This document shows, one piece after another, positions 11,340 to 24,189 of a stretch of DNA of 64,000 bases (its first letter is position 1; each line of letters opens with the position of its first letter). Source of the stretch: Pseudovirgaria hyperparasitica. Lineage: Eukaryota; Ascomycota; Dothideomycetes; Acrospermales; Acrospermaceae. The position numbers were made by a program, and so were the translations under genes. Location: contig NW_022985566.1 of assembly GCF_010093815.1 (NCBI RefSeq), positions 424,206-488,205 on the forward strand, given 5' to 3'. The notes beneath the pieces were generated by a model. It saw only the letters and a list, made by a program, of their open reading frames with translations. It was not told the DNA's origin and made no database searches.

Positions 11340-11880
11340 ATTTTAGAGGTCGTACCCGGACTACGAACTTATAGGGGGAGATTAGGACTCTAAAACTAGC
11401 TTAGGGGAAGTATATAACGTGCCTAATAAGGTAGTCTAGACTTACTAGATCGAAGCTACGAGTCCGGAAAATAGGGAGTCCGGAGTCGCTAGGGGCTAGC
11501 CTCTTAAAAGTAGCCGTAAAAAGTATACGCATGCTAACACGGGTGATAGCGCGACTCGAAAATGTCTTAGGGGAATAGGATATAAAATAGAGCTAGATGA
11601 AGTAGTAAAGAAGAGTTCAAAAACGATAAATATAACCTGTTTAGTACTACTATAGCTATCATTTATAAACACGGCCATACGAGTATACCACTTTAGGAAC
11701 GCCTTACACGAAGATAATAATATAAGTAGGATACCGTGAACCTTATATCGATAAAGACGATAGTAATAGTTCACCTTATAAAGGGATTAGTTAACATAGA
11801 GAAGGGATGATAGGTGTTATAGGTAGACGCATTAGGCTAACCTTTAGTTAAGGTAATCCCTTAACTAATAACCTTACCCC
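11340..11880 (+). other. B1 leader with possible tRNA primer site
   Basis: Non-coding leader before gag. About six bases after the LTR, GGTCGTACCCGGACT (from 11348) resembles the complement of a tRNA acceptor and T-arm, which would suit a conventional tRNA primer; the terminal TGG is not evident, so this is tentative. An imperfect palindrome lies at 11844-11868. Confidence 0.35.
11844..11868. repeat. palindrome, diverged copy
   Basis: Arms TTAGTTAAGG and CCTTAACTAA around a 5-nt centre, a weaker version of the 33-37-nt palindrome at 14553, 29245 and 56251. The B2 counterpart is at 52189-52213. Confidence 0.55.
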
Positions 11881-11884
11881 TAGC

Positions 11885-13600
11885 GTCTCTACTAGTATAC
11901 CTACTACTAGTAATGGTGCGATAGGAGCTTAAAATAATAACCTAGTAACTCGTAGAGAGATACTTAACTTCTTCGTAGTATTTACGCAATAAGGAAGGAT
12001 AGTATCTCTATCTACCCCAGCCCCCGAGCGCTTTAAAGGAATAAATATTACGGCCTTCCTTTAGAAGTACGAGGACATATATATAAACTATGAAGTTCCG
12101 CCTAATAAGAAGATAACCTCCCTACTATTATACTACGAGGACTATCTCCGTCCTACTATTAAAGGAATAAGTAGGTTTTAGAAATAGTAGTAGGCCACAC
12201 TACGTGAAGAATTATTAAAGGAATTCTCTCTATTTAACTCTACCCTTAAGGAAGGTACCATCTACTTTATCCGAAAATACGTGGAAATGGTTAAAGTAGA
12301 CCCATCCTACTCTCTCCCTATATACTACTCCCGGTATCGTATTATTACGGAGAAACTTATAGCTAAAGGAAGCCTAAGCTCGTATTCGCGAATAGAGCTC
12401 TTCCTAGAAGGGCTGTCTAATAGTCTTAAGGCTCGGGCTATAGAGAAATGTTAACTCACGATAGAAGTATATAGTTATAACTAGGTAATTATCTATGGCT
12501 TCGTATTACGAAAGGCTAGAGCACTTAAGGAACTAGCTCGTATTAATAAGTACTTAGCCGCACAAGAGCTAGCCATAGCTATATACCATAAATCAAAGAT
12601 AGGGAGTAAGAAGACCGGCTTAGAAGAGTAGTTACATAAAGAAAGAAGAACTAATGAATTTAACTACCTCTCTCTAGTCGTAGTATACGTTATACTAGAA
12701 TCGGATAAGTTTAATAAGATGGTAGAGAGATTTAGTAAACTAGACCTCACGTTAATTAAGATAAAGTCCTACTTTACCTCTAATCCCTTATTCCTATCCC
12801 TTAAGAAGGACGAACCTAAGCTACTTTCGGCTATTATTAACTAGTAGACGCGAAGGCTAAATCTTTTAGTACATTTCTAAGTACGAGGCATGCCCATAGA
12901 ACCAACGTAAGTTTATCCATAGAATTATATATAGAATAGAGAATACGTCTCTACCCGAGACTCCTAAGGAGGCGTTATAGCCTAGAATAGGCCTCGAAGA
13001 CCGATCGTGTGCATCACGTACGGAGGAGATTACCTAATATATAGATATCCAGAGATAGTAGGATATATTAGAGACGGATTACTAAATATTAACGGGGTAC
13101 GAGTATTCCAAGGGCGTTTCGGGGCGAATAGAGAAGAAATTCTATTACTACCCTCCTCGGTAGAGCTATAAGCTACTCTATAAGCTATCCGGAACTACGT
13201 AGTAACGGTTTAAAACGGTCTAAGCTAGTACGGAGGAGGAGTAAAGGTTTCTACGTCTATAGTAAATATTAACGCTTTATAGGGAGTGCCGGTATATAGT
13301 ATTAGTATAAAACCTACGAAGGGTCCCTACTAGGCCTCGGCGGATAGCGATTCGGAAGAAGAAGTTACGTCGCCCGAGAGTAAGAAAGATAGATATATAG
13401 AATTCCACGAACGCTTCGACGTGGCTAGTAATAGATATATCCGCGAGGAGATAGCCCTAGAAGAGCCCGCTATACTTATAATATCTAGAAGGGGGATTAC
13501 GAAGAGTATACCTAATCGTACTAAAGAAAGAAAGATCGCCCGTCTCTACGGAATACGTAAAGAGTAGTATATAAGAATTATTAAGGAATAGAAGGACGGT
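11885..13600 (+). pseudogene. gag: B1 gag region, RIP-inactivated
   Basis: A frame from about 11885 includes a stretch with EILNFFVVFT near 11950 and ITAFLxKYEDIY near 12050, typical of the start of gag in large fungal gypsy elements (a putative capsid). It then covers a long helical region with few stops (ELFLEGLSNSLKARAIEK near 12400) and an acidic part at about 13340-13550 (SDSEEEVTSPESKK). No zinc knuckle was seen. The limits are approximate, and the boundary to the protease region was not resolved. Confidence 0.6.
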
Positions 13601-13639
13601 AAGAAGAGTAGCGACTAGGGAACGTCTAAATAAGAGCCA

Positions 13640-16600
13640 ATAGCGCTAGAGGATAAGATAGATAAAGGGGATAGCCTAAATCCTAGTTAAAAGGCACGTA
13701 TCTAAGGCGTTAAGCTTAATAACTATCTACGCGAAGGATAGTAGCTAAGTATAGAAGCTAGCGAAGTATAGCTAGTGCGCGTTCTAGGGATAACTATAAA
13801 TATTACTATTAGCGAACTATTAAGCCTTAATAGCGACTTACGTTATATAGTATTTAAGAAGGGCGTCCCTAACTTTATAGCTAGAGAGGTCCGTAAGGCT
13901 TAAGAAGAGAGAGCTAAGAAGAAAGAAAGAAATGACTATACTATGGCTCCCGAGATAAATAAACTTAACGTATTAGTACCCCTCTATACTATAGGGACGG
14001 CTATCACGTAACGAGATATTAATTAGCTTAAGGAAGGGATAGTAAGGCTAGTGGCCGAGTATCTAAGCTACCCCGTAGAAGTTAGTCCTAAAAGGGCGAC
14101 TAGTATAGTACTATTCGATAGTAGCGCATAGGTAAATAGTATTTAACTAGATGCTACGAGGCGTCTCGGGCTAGCGATATCTTCGCTTCTACTATATATA
14201 AAGAACTTAAGTTTAGTTAGCGCTACTTAGCATAGTACTCTATTCGTAGGAATAGTATAGTAATACTCTATCCGCATAGGTCGGATTATTACGGCTACTT
14301 CGATATTCGTATATAGTAAACTTAATTATAACCTTATCCTAGGGGAGCCATATACTAGATAGGCCTTACTTATGGTGTAGAGGTTAGCCTCTAGGTAAGT
14401 ATTCTTAATAGTCTACTCCGTATATAGATAAGAATATATAACCTTCGAAACTAGTCCGGACGAGTATATTCTAGTCTTAGAGAAGGAGGGTAACTCCGTA
14501 GCTAGAGACTAACTATATAGCGGAGTATATTGCCGGAAGCCGGAGTTAAGCCGGATTACTAGTTAAGGGCTACCCTTAACTAATAATCCGTACTAAATAG
14601 AGTCCGGTAAACCTACTAACGAAGGGGATAGGCTATATTTTTATACGGATATAGAAATAAGTTATATAGAGTTACTTTCCGAGAAAATCCGGCCTAAAAA
14701 TATTACTTAGTTATTAAGAAAAGATAACTTAGCCGCTCTAGTTATGGCGGTAAGGTACGCTGCCTTCGTATATAAATAAGGCACGATAATAGAATAGCTT
14801 ATAGTAGGCTCTACCGGCCTCTAAAGACGGTATTTATCCGGGGTATTAAAGGGATTTAGTATAGCTACTATATATAAAAGAAAGGGAGTTAAAGTATACC
14901 CCGTGGATAACTCCGAAGCCCACTAAAAGGTTCCTAGGAATCTATTAGGGTATCTAGACTAGCGTGAACGAGTAATCGCACGGTAGGCACTTCTTCTAGT
15001 AGTCCACCTAGGCCTTAACGCGTTTAATAGGCTAATAGAGCCTCGAAGGGTAACTATCCCGCTAGGAACACGTCTAACGTCTCTACGTATAAGTTAGCTA
15101 AAGATTAGAATAGAGCTACGTCCTATAGAACTTAAGTTACTATATATAATCTTATTATATCGCGAGGAAGTACTAGCATAGGAATTCTTATACCTTAGTA
15201 AATTTAACGAAGAGGTAGTACCTCCATAGGAGATCCGAACGGTAGAATATAAGGTATAGTAGACTAAGAACTTTAATATTTCTAGAGCCCTTTATAGGAA
15301 GGTACTTACGATCCTAAAAGAGCGTCTTAATAGCGGAAGGCTCGAGCCCTATAGTAGTCCTTATCGAAACGCCTATTTTCTCGTAGAAAAGAAGAAGGAA
15401 GCCAATAAGGAACGAGATTATAGGTTAATTAATTCGGCGATAGAAATCAACCGAGTTACTATTCGTGATACGGCCACGCCGCCCTTATATAAAGAGTTCT
15501 TAGAGTACTTTACGGGGATGGCCGTCTTAACGTTTACCGACTTCTTCTTAGAATATAATTAGATTCTATTAGTAGAGTATTACCGAGACTTAACGGGGTT
15601 TATAACGCCCCTAGAATTACTATACGGGATAATATTACCTTAAGGGGCTACTAATTTAGTAGCTTAGTTCGTTAGGATTATATTAACTATTATATAAGAA
15701 TATATCCCGGAGAGGGCTCTACTATTCCTAGATGACTTAGGTATTAAAGGACCTATAACGAAATATAACTCTAAGGAGGCCCTGCCTAGAATTCATAGAT
15801 ATATCCTAGAATATTTAATTAACGTAGATAAGGTTCTCGCGGATATAGAGCGCGCCGGATACGCCCTAAGTAGTAAGAAGACTTAGTAGTATATTAAAGC
15901 CGCTAACGTTATAGGATACATCTACGATATTAAAGGGAGGCGACCAAGTAATAAAAAGGTTACTACTATTAGGGACTAGAAACCCTATAAAAACACAACA
16001 AATATACGAGCCTTCCTTAGCGTTTATATATATTTCCAGATATAGATCCCCGGGTACGCTATTATCACATCGCCGCTATTTATACTATTAAAGAATAAAT
16101 CGGCCTAGTAGTAGATAGCTAAGGAGTAGACCTCGATGGACGCGCTAAAGATAGCTCTAACTACTACTCCCGTACTAATAATATTACGGTACGGGATAGG
16201 TGCGGGAGATATAATTCTAGTAGTAGACTCTAGTAACGTTAGGTAGAGAGCTATATTAATATAGAAGAACGAGGATCGTAAACGTTAGCCATCGCGGTAT
16301 AATAGAGGAATATGGTTAAAAGCTAAGAGAAACTACGACACCGTGAAGCTAGAGTACCGAGCCCTCCTCTACGCGTTATAGAAGTTCCGGTAATACCTCT
16401 ATAATACGTACTTTATTATAGAAATAGACGCGAATACTCTAGTTACTTAAATTAACCGCACTATAACTAACTTACTAGGGGCGCTCGTTACTAGGTGGCT
16501 CGCGTGGATTTAGCTATAGAACTTTATAGTTAGGCACGTACCTAGAAAGCGTAATATAGTTGCCGATAGTATCTTACGGATATACGAAGGAGAAGAACCA

Positions 16601-17518
16601 CTAGACGTCCCTACCTTTAACCTAGACGAGTTTATAGATATAGCTCTATATATAGACGTACTAGAGACGTCGTTAATTAAGCCCGTTAGCGGGAGAGATT
16701 ACACGATAGGGATACTCGACTATACCGCCATTAAGTCTCCCTTAATAGATGAATATAGTAATAAATAGTAGAGGATTACGAAGTACCTTACTATACTTAA
16801 GAGGCTAACCGACCTAACCGACCGAGCGTATAAGGCCTTTATAACTAACTACCTAAAGTTCCTTATATATAACCGAATACTCTAGCGGAGAGGAGATAGG
16901 CATTACTAATATACACGAGTAATTAAGGATCCGAATACTAGGGCGTGTATAATTACCGCTACTTACGACGAGATAGATTATAGAGATAGTAAAGGGACCC
17001 TTAGAAGGATTAAGAATAAGTATTAGTAGGTAGATATACGTAGAGACGTGTAATAGTACGTAAAAACCTATAATAAATATTAATAACGAAGTAAACTCCT
17101 CGGAGGTCTTAATAAAGGGCTCTACCACGTTATAACGCCTATTCTTTAGTAAAGAATATACTTAGACGTAACGACGCTACCACCTTCTATAGGGTATAGT
17201 AAAGTAGTATCTATACGAGAATAGCTAAGCGGATAGACTAAGGCGGAGGCATATACGGTAGCCACGTCCATAGTCGTCGTAAAGTTCCTCTTTAAGAACG
17301 TAATCTATAGATATAGAATCATTTCTAAAATCATCTATAATAGTAGTAGAGAAAATATAGGTACTATAGGGGAGCTCCTCTAACTCTATAGAATTTATTA
17401 GAAGGTTACGTCTATATATAATCCCCGAGTAAATAGAATTATTAAGAGAAGTTTTATACTACTTGCTAATACTCTCGCGAAGATAACTAATAGCGGATTT
17501 AAGAACTAGCCCGGCCAC
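13640..17518 (+). pseudogene. pol: B1 pol, first part (protease, RT, RNase H, integrase)
   Basis: A protease-like region is inferred around 13790-14480. Reverse transcriptase spans about 15240-15980: RALYRKVLTILKERLNSG, DYRLINSAIEINRVT, and the polymerase site at 15725-15736, which keeps FLDD intact, followed by LGIKGP. GYIYDIKGRRP and a YFQIQIPGYA-like segment follow (16000-16080), as in fungal gypsy elements of this kind. RNase H lies about 16150-16600. The integrase zinc domain (16950-17100) shows H and C positions replaced by Tyr. The frame is cut by A2 at 17519 and resumes at 24907. Stops are at Gln/Trp codons. Confidence 0.75.
14553..14589. repeat. 37-nt palindrome inside B1 pol
   Basis: Near-perfect inverted repeat: arms GGATTACTAGTTAAGGG and CCCTTAACTAATAATCC around CTA. 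It lies between the protease and RT regions and is read through in frame (GLPLTNN). The same core occurs at 29245, 56251 and in B2. Confidence 0.8.
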
Positions 17519-17746
17519 TGTTAGGACTTAGCCTTAGGTAGAACTCGACCTACACGTACCTTAGCTAACAGGGTTAGGAGGTGACGTGAAGGGCGGTAAA
17601 CAGTCACGTGCTAGATAGATCGGCGTCCCTTTATGTATATACTCTCGGATTCCTACCGAAAGGGTTCGGTAGTAATTCGTTCTATAATAGAATACACCCT
17701 ATTATTCCATCTAGCTATACTACTATCCAATAATCCTATTCTTACA
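17519..17746 (+). repeat. A2 5' LTR
   Basis: 228 bp, starting TGTTAGGACTTAG and ending CCTATTCTTACA. It contains a TATATA box at 17636-17641 and an 8-bp stem-loop at 17653-17672 (arms CTACCGAA and TTCGGTAG, loop AGGG). Confidence 0.93.
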
Positions 17747-17760
17747 TTTGAATTACTACC
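17636..17760 (+). promoter_or_regulatory. A2 TATA box, transcript start and self-priming site
   Basis: GGTAGTAATTCG at 17668-17679 lies 32 bp after TATATA. Immediately behind the LTR, 17747-17760 reads TTTGAATTACTACC (TTCGAATTACTACC in A1), whose CGAATTACTACC is the exact reverse complement of that 12-mer. In Tf1/sushi elements the first 11 or so bases of the mRNA pair with the primer site next to the LTR and, after cleavage, prime minus-strand synthesis. The position and spacing match that scheme. No tRNA-like TGG start is present. Confidence 0.65.
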
Positions 17761-17903
17761 CATATAGTACTATAGTTAAGATAGTCTAACTAGAACTAAG
17801 AAGGTCGACACGATCCACTATAGGGATAAGTAACACTATATCAAATAATAGGGATCCTCCACAATCGGCATTAAATCCAGCCGTTCTTAATAGAGAAGTA
17901 GAG

Positions 17904-20900
17904 ATGTCCGACCGAATCACGGAACTTTCTAATAAGGAAATAGTAGATATACTAAGCGACTTCCCACGACAGGAAGCTAGATAACGAGTCGTGGTAGAGC
18001 TACACGAGGAATCGTAACCATTAATCGCCGAACTATAGGAGCACATCGCCAATCAAGCCCGAGAGATATAGATCCTTAAAGAATAGACTAAACGTGCGAA
18101 ACTCCTCGCAAAACGACGAGAACTTAACGAGTCTCTTAAAAGACTACACGGAATAATAGTAGGTGGACGACTTCCTATACTAATTCAGGCGGAATCAGTT
18201 TACCCACCATTAGAGTTACGACAATCCACTGTATACCCGGCCGCTTCGTTACCGATTTACCCTACTCCTTCCTTAGGTGTACCGAAACCCAAAGATCCGA
18301 CCATATTTATAGGGAAGAACCAAAAGGAGTGGAAAGATTAGAAGAGAGACTGCGAGAAGTACTTCCTCGATAACCCTATACTCTTTTCTACCAAAGCATA
18401 ACGCATTTCATTTAGAGAACGTTACTTACGTTCACAATCCCGCGATCAATGGGATAGATAGAAGGAAGTCAAGCCACTATCGGCGACAACCTAGGAACAT
18501 TTAGCCATATTTATACTAAATACCCTCGGAACTAACGGAGAACGCGACAGAAAGGCACTATCTAAGTTAAGAAGCGTGGCATAACGACCGAACCAGACAC
18601 CTACTTAACTACTATAATACCTATAAAACCTCTAGGATAATATCCCTACACTATAGGAAAATATTCGCATATTCTAGTTTCGCGAAGCACTACTCCCGTT
18701 AATCCGCGAAAGATTAGGAATAGTATTATTAAGTTTTAACCATCTACACGAATTAGAGGAGAAAGCTAATGAACACTACCGCATCCTTAAGGAACGCGGC
18801 TCTCTAGGTAAAACCGACGAACCCTATATAGGTTAGAAACGAGGTCGATCGAATACGTTCGATTAAGAGTAACCTCACCGCGATCAACGCTAGAAGAGCA
18901 TAAATCAGGGTAGAAACGCGTTAAGAGGACACCGAAATAATCGAGGCGGTGGTTCCTAACACGGAAAAGGACAAGGCATAGGCTTAAATGTAACGCCTAT
19001 CGCAAAACAGTAGGATCATAGCGCACTTTATTACTATAAGTATAGAGAAAAGGGACATATTTCGCCCAACTACAAGAATCCGAAAAAAGAATAGGCTAGT
19101 ACGCGAGACCTAACCGCGTTCTTAGCTAAATTATATATACTTAGGAGGAGCCGTAGCGCCTCCCGGCGAGTAAAGACCTAATATTACTAAAAGTATCGTT
19201 ACCCATAGCAAATGGTAATAAAACTATATAGGCCCTCGTAGACACTAGTATAGAAGATAACTATATTTCGTCGATTCTCGCTAAGGAGTGTAGATTATCG
19301 TACGATCTCGGTAAAGTTGGCCGAACTATCATAGTTAATGGACATGAAGTTAGAACTTTAGGTAAAACTACAACGAATTATAAAGTTCATGACTTAAAGA
19401 TAATAAAACAGTAGATGTCTAATAAATTCATCGTGGCTAATATTAGCTAATAGAATATGATTCTAGGGATACCTTAGCTCAAACGCCTAAACCCAATCCT
19501 TGATTTTTAGAAGGAGATATTAACGTTCCGTCGACATCGCGGTAAATTATACTAGTAAGTCGTAACCATTAGTAAGGAGGCATGGAACCTCGCCGTGCGG
19601 ACCCGATCGTCGCTAGTCTACCTTACATCCCTATTGATCGTCGACGAAGACGAAGAGGATAGTAATAATCGGGGTAAAGACACGCTATCTAACGTATATT
19701 CGTAGTACACGGATATATTTTCGGTAGGGGACGCGTTACTTCTCCCCAACCATAGGCTATATAAGCTAAAGATCGAGCTCGAAGAGGGAGTAGACGTCCC
19801 TTATAGTCTACTTTACCTACTTTCGAGACTAGAACTTAAAGTTCTTTATAAATATATCGAAGAATATCTCGGAAGAGGCTAGATACGTTATAGTATATTA
19901 TTAGCCGGCGCACCTATTCTCTTCGTGAAGAAGAAAGACAGAAGTTTACGTCTATACGTCGACTATCGAGTACTAAATACGGTGACTAAGAAGAATCGTC
20001 ACCCATTACCGTTAGTTAGTAAATCTTTAGACTAATTAACGAAGGCAAAGTACTTTATAAAGCTAGATTTACGAGATATATATTACCGGCTTTAAATCCG
20101 TCGCGGAGATGAGTGGAAAACCGCATTTCGGACCAGATATGGTCATTTTAAGTATACTATTATGCCGTTTAGGCTAATAAATGCGCCAGGAGCGTTCTAA
20201 GGATACATTAATACTACACTTATAGGATTACTTAATGTGATCTACGTAGTTTACCTCGATAACATACTAATTTACTCCGATAGTATGTAGGATCACGAAG
20301 AACACGTGAAATCGGTGCTAAATCATTTAAGATAGTATAAACTCTACGTAAAGTTATCTAAATATAAGTTTTACTAATAAGAAGTTAGGTTTCTCGGCTT
20401 TATTATAACACACGGCGGCCTTAAAATAGAGCTAGAGCGTGTTAAGACCATTATAGAATGGCTAGAACCTACTACTATACGTTAAATCAGGACGTTCATA
20501 GGTTTCGTGAACTATTATCGCAAATTCATTATAGGTTTCTCACGAATTACGGCGCCGCTTAATAAACTTATAGAGAATAGCGGTAAAATCTCTATAGGTG
20601 GGCGAGCACAGCGCAAAGCTAAGTTAGTCGAGATATAGTTAACGCCGGAAGCGCGAGATGCGTTCCGATCGTTAAAGAATTACTTTATAACTACGCCGAT
20701 TCTTAGGTATTTCGATCCCGAGAAGCACATTTAGGTTAAAACAGACGCATCTAGATTCATAATTACTAGAATCATTAGTTAACCGTATAAAGATACGAAA
20801 GATAAGGTGCAATAGCACCCGGTCGCCTTCTTTTCCCGTAAAATGGCGGATGTAGAGACGCGTTATGACACGCACGACCAGGAACTACTCATAATTATCG

Positions 20901-23150
20901 AGAGTTTCAAGCAATAGCGATATTATTTAGAAGGCTCCGTATATTAGATTGAATTATTATCGGATTACGCAAATCTACGTTACTTTATATTAACTAAGGT
21001 CCTTAATTACCGATAAGTACGTTAGGCTAAGTAGATATTAATATTTAACTTTAAAATCTTATATAAAGCTAGAAGAGAGAATAAAGTAGATCCTCTATCA
21101 CGGCGTGAAGATTACGAGAAATCGTCGCAGAATAACGTAGATAGTCGGTGCAATTTAGACTATGCTATACTATAGATACTAAAAGACTAGTTATCTAATA
21201 GAGTGCCGGAAGCTAGGACACTTTCGGCGACTCTCTGCGGGAATTAGAGCGGGCATTAAGTAATCCAAACTAACGTCTAAGAAACAGAGTAAATCCTCGA
21301 AGACTTGATTAAATCTACCTAGAATTCCGATATATTAGCAAAGAAAGTCATAAGTATAAAGGGAATGGCTATAGAACCGCTATAGTTATTAAGGTAGGAA
21401 CGACGATCGGACGCGATCTACTTCTAAGGCCGACTCTACGTGCCGGAAGGCGGCCTACGAATCGATGTTTTAAGGGAATAGCACGATTACGCGTTAGCAG
21501 GGCACTTTAGCGTTATAAGGACGGTCGATTTAATCCGAAGGACGTACGACTAGCCGGGTCTTTATAAATATATAAAAGACTACGTAAAAACGTGTAACGT
21601 TTACTAGCATACGAAAGTATATAGACACTTACCATATAGCGAATTAAGGCCATTACCTATGCTAAAGGAAGCATAGAAGGAATTATCGATGGATTTCATT
21701 ATAGATCTACCCCTAAGTAAGTGTCTTAGGCATGTTTATAATAGTTTACTTATAGTTTTAGATAGATTTACGAAGATATTATACTACATCCCTATAAGGA
21801 AGACGATCTAAGCACCGGATCTTATAGATATACTACTTCGTAACGTAGTTCGGCTCCATAGTATACCGAACGGCATAGTTTCGGATAGAGGTCCGTAGAT
21901 AACGTCTAAGTTTTAGAAGGATTTCTACTATACGCTGAGAATCAAGCGGAAACTTAGCACCGTGTTCCACCCATAAATAGATAGGTAGATAGAGCGGTAG
22001 AATCAGATAGTTAAGGCGTATTTACGCGTATATTATAACTATAAGCAAGATAACTAGGTAAGGTTAGTCTATATCGCGGAATTCGCGTATAATAATAGCC
22101 GATATACGTTAACCCACGTAAGTCCGTTCGAAGCAAACTTCGGTCGAAACCATAAAGTATAGTTTATAGGAACTTAGTATAAATTAGAGTAGCCCAACGT
22201 TAAGGCGACGGAGATTATAATAGAACTATTCTAAACGTAAAGAAGCGTTATAAAGTTATTATAAGATACTATAGATTATAGTAAATCGTACTATAATAAG
22301 GGTAGAAAGCCTATAATCTTTAATATTAGAGATAAAGTTTTACTAAATAGTAAAAATATTCGTAGTATCAGGCCGAAGAAGAAGCTTAACTACACGATGA
22401 TAGGTCCATTTAAGGTTACTCGTATAATTAATAACCAGGCGTATAAGTTAAAACTCCCTCCCATGTTAAAGATACACAATATATTCTACATCACGCTTCT
22501 CGAGCCATTCCATGCCTTATCGTTACTAGATTGTTCCGAATAGACGTTATATAAAGTAGTTACGTAAGGAGGTGCGGATATCTATAAAGTTAAGTAGATA
22601 CTAGGCCAATAACGTGCCGAAGATAGTACGTGGCTATATAAAATTTATTAGAAAGGGTATAATCCTAACGAAGATACTTAGGAACCCGTAATACACATTA
22701 GCAAAGCAGCGATATTAGCGTATAAGTAGTAATTAGTAAAGAAAGCCGCGGAATCGCAGAGAATTATACTAAAGTACGGCGATTCGACGTTTTTTAGTAT
22801 AGTTCGGCGCCGAGGACGGCCGCCTAAAAGGAAGAAGGTGAAAGAGACATAGATCTTTAAAACATTCTAAGGAATTAAGGAACTTCCTTAGAAAGTTCGA
22901 ACTTAGAACTTTAAAAAATTAACTAAAAAAGAGACTTAGAAAAATAATTCACTAAGAGAAATGGACATCGAAAATCGGTGCCGATCGGTATAGATCGGTA
23001 TAGATTACTAAAGAGATTAAAGAAGTTATCATTAAAGAAAGATGAAATTAAGGAAGCTAAAAGAAAATACGAAGATCTATATAGATCTATATAAACTCGC
23101 ACTAATCTATCTAGAAGAAGCAAGATCGCTTTAAAATTAAAACTAAAAAA
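17904..23150 (+). pseudogene. gag-pol: A2 gag-pol with chromodomain and AT-hook, RIP-inactivated
   Basis: ATG at 17904 (MSDRITELSN) opens gag, which has a QKEW..KRDCEKYF segment near 18320 typical of retrotrans_gag. The zinc knuckle (19032-19073) reads Y-Y-K-Y..KGHISPNY, all three Cys now Tyr. Pol follows in another frame: protease ALVDTS (19221), RT about 19790-20400 with YLDN at 20252-20263, RNase H about 20670-20990, integrase about 21480-22250 (DFIIDLP, VSDRG). A chromodomain (about 22549-22730: IYKVKxIL, STWLYKIY, KGYNPNEDT) would tether integration to methylated histones. An AT-hook-like RRRGRPPKRKK follows at 22804-22836, then a basic coiled-coil-like tail. Many TAG/TAA stops. Confidence 0.88.
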
Positions 23151-23448
23151 ACTAAAACGCCAGATAAAAGAGACATATTAGCACCGATTGGTGTAGATCT
23201 AAACTAATTAAGTCGGAGCAGGAGTAGAAGTACTAATCACCGCGATGGTTACATCTAATTCCTTCCGCTAGTTCTTATTTAGTATAGTATAGAGCTTCAT
23301 AACATAAGTCTCTAGCCTTTCGTTCCGACGCTATAAATTCTATATAGCGTGCCTTATAGCTATGAACTCCTCTATAGAAACCTACGGAGCGGCGGAACCC
23401 GGGACGGAGAGGGACGGACCGGCGCGGGCACGCTAAGAATTACATAAA

Positions 23449-24189
23449 TCAGCGAAAAGATTCAACGATCGGTATAGAACCACATACCGTTAGTGTAGAA
23501 ACTTCCAGATTAGAGCCATCTTCCCTAAATTTACGGCTCTTTAGCACGCGCGAGGAAGGAACCTTAGCCTTTTTACTAGAACCTTTTCTAGGAATTTTAA
23601 TATCGCTGGTGTATAGAAAGAAGTCCGAAGTGGCAGAGATTTTAGCACTATTATAGAGATTAATATATATTAGCAAGAATCTGTGACGATTTAAGAAAAA
23701 CGATGTTACCTAGTAATCGCGGTAATAACAGCTATAGTAGATTCCGATAAACCCTTACGGATCTTATTAGAATCGTACTCCCAGGCGTAACCCTTGCCTT
23801 AGGTATATAGCTCGTAGAAAGCCTTCTCTAAGGCGTTGCGATTAGTGGTACCACGCTCCTTATCGGTAGGGGTTACTAGAGGCCTAGTAGTAATCTACAC
23901 CGATATAAGTAAATCTGCGTAAAGTTCTTCGAACTTACTTAAATACCTATAAGTAATGACGCTTCTTAGTCATGCAAGTGCCGTATATTATAGATTTAGT
24001 ACCGCCGTGAGCAATGTACAACGGAAAGCGACAACCATAATAATATATGGCTAGATTATTAGAGCCCGGCCTAGGTCGGGGTAGATTAATAGCTTTCGAC
24101 ATGTCGGTAACGCATGCGAGATAGGGATTATTCGAAGGCGCCTATTTCCGCGCCGATTACTTTAGAGCGTCGAGATTTCGGGAAACCAT
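23449..24189 (-). pseudogene. A2 antisense accessory gene
   Basis: The A2 version of the three-exon gene at 2498-3238, on the opposite strand. ATG is at 24189, intron 1 about 23947-24019, intron 2 about 23648-23709, stop at 23449. The last exon is open for its whole length and ends with the basic segment PRKGSSKKAKVPSSR and then ESFR. Start codon and stop are both kept in this copy, and the in-frame stops are Gln-type. Function unknown. Confidence 0.6.

Noticed and set aside
11496-11774. 92-codon minus-strand ORF in the B1 leader
   Set aside because: B2 has no matching open frame, and the composition is that of non-coding leader.
20672-20875. 67-codon minus-strand ORF as a gene
   Set aside because: It is the reverse shadow of the RNase H region of A2.
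17904-23150. TAA/TAG read as Gln: an alternative genetic code
   Set aside because: Cys to Tyr, His to Tyr, Met to Ile and Asp to Asn changes at invariant positions accompany the stops, and non-coding LTRs show the same C-to-T bias. RIP explains all of it.
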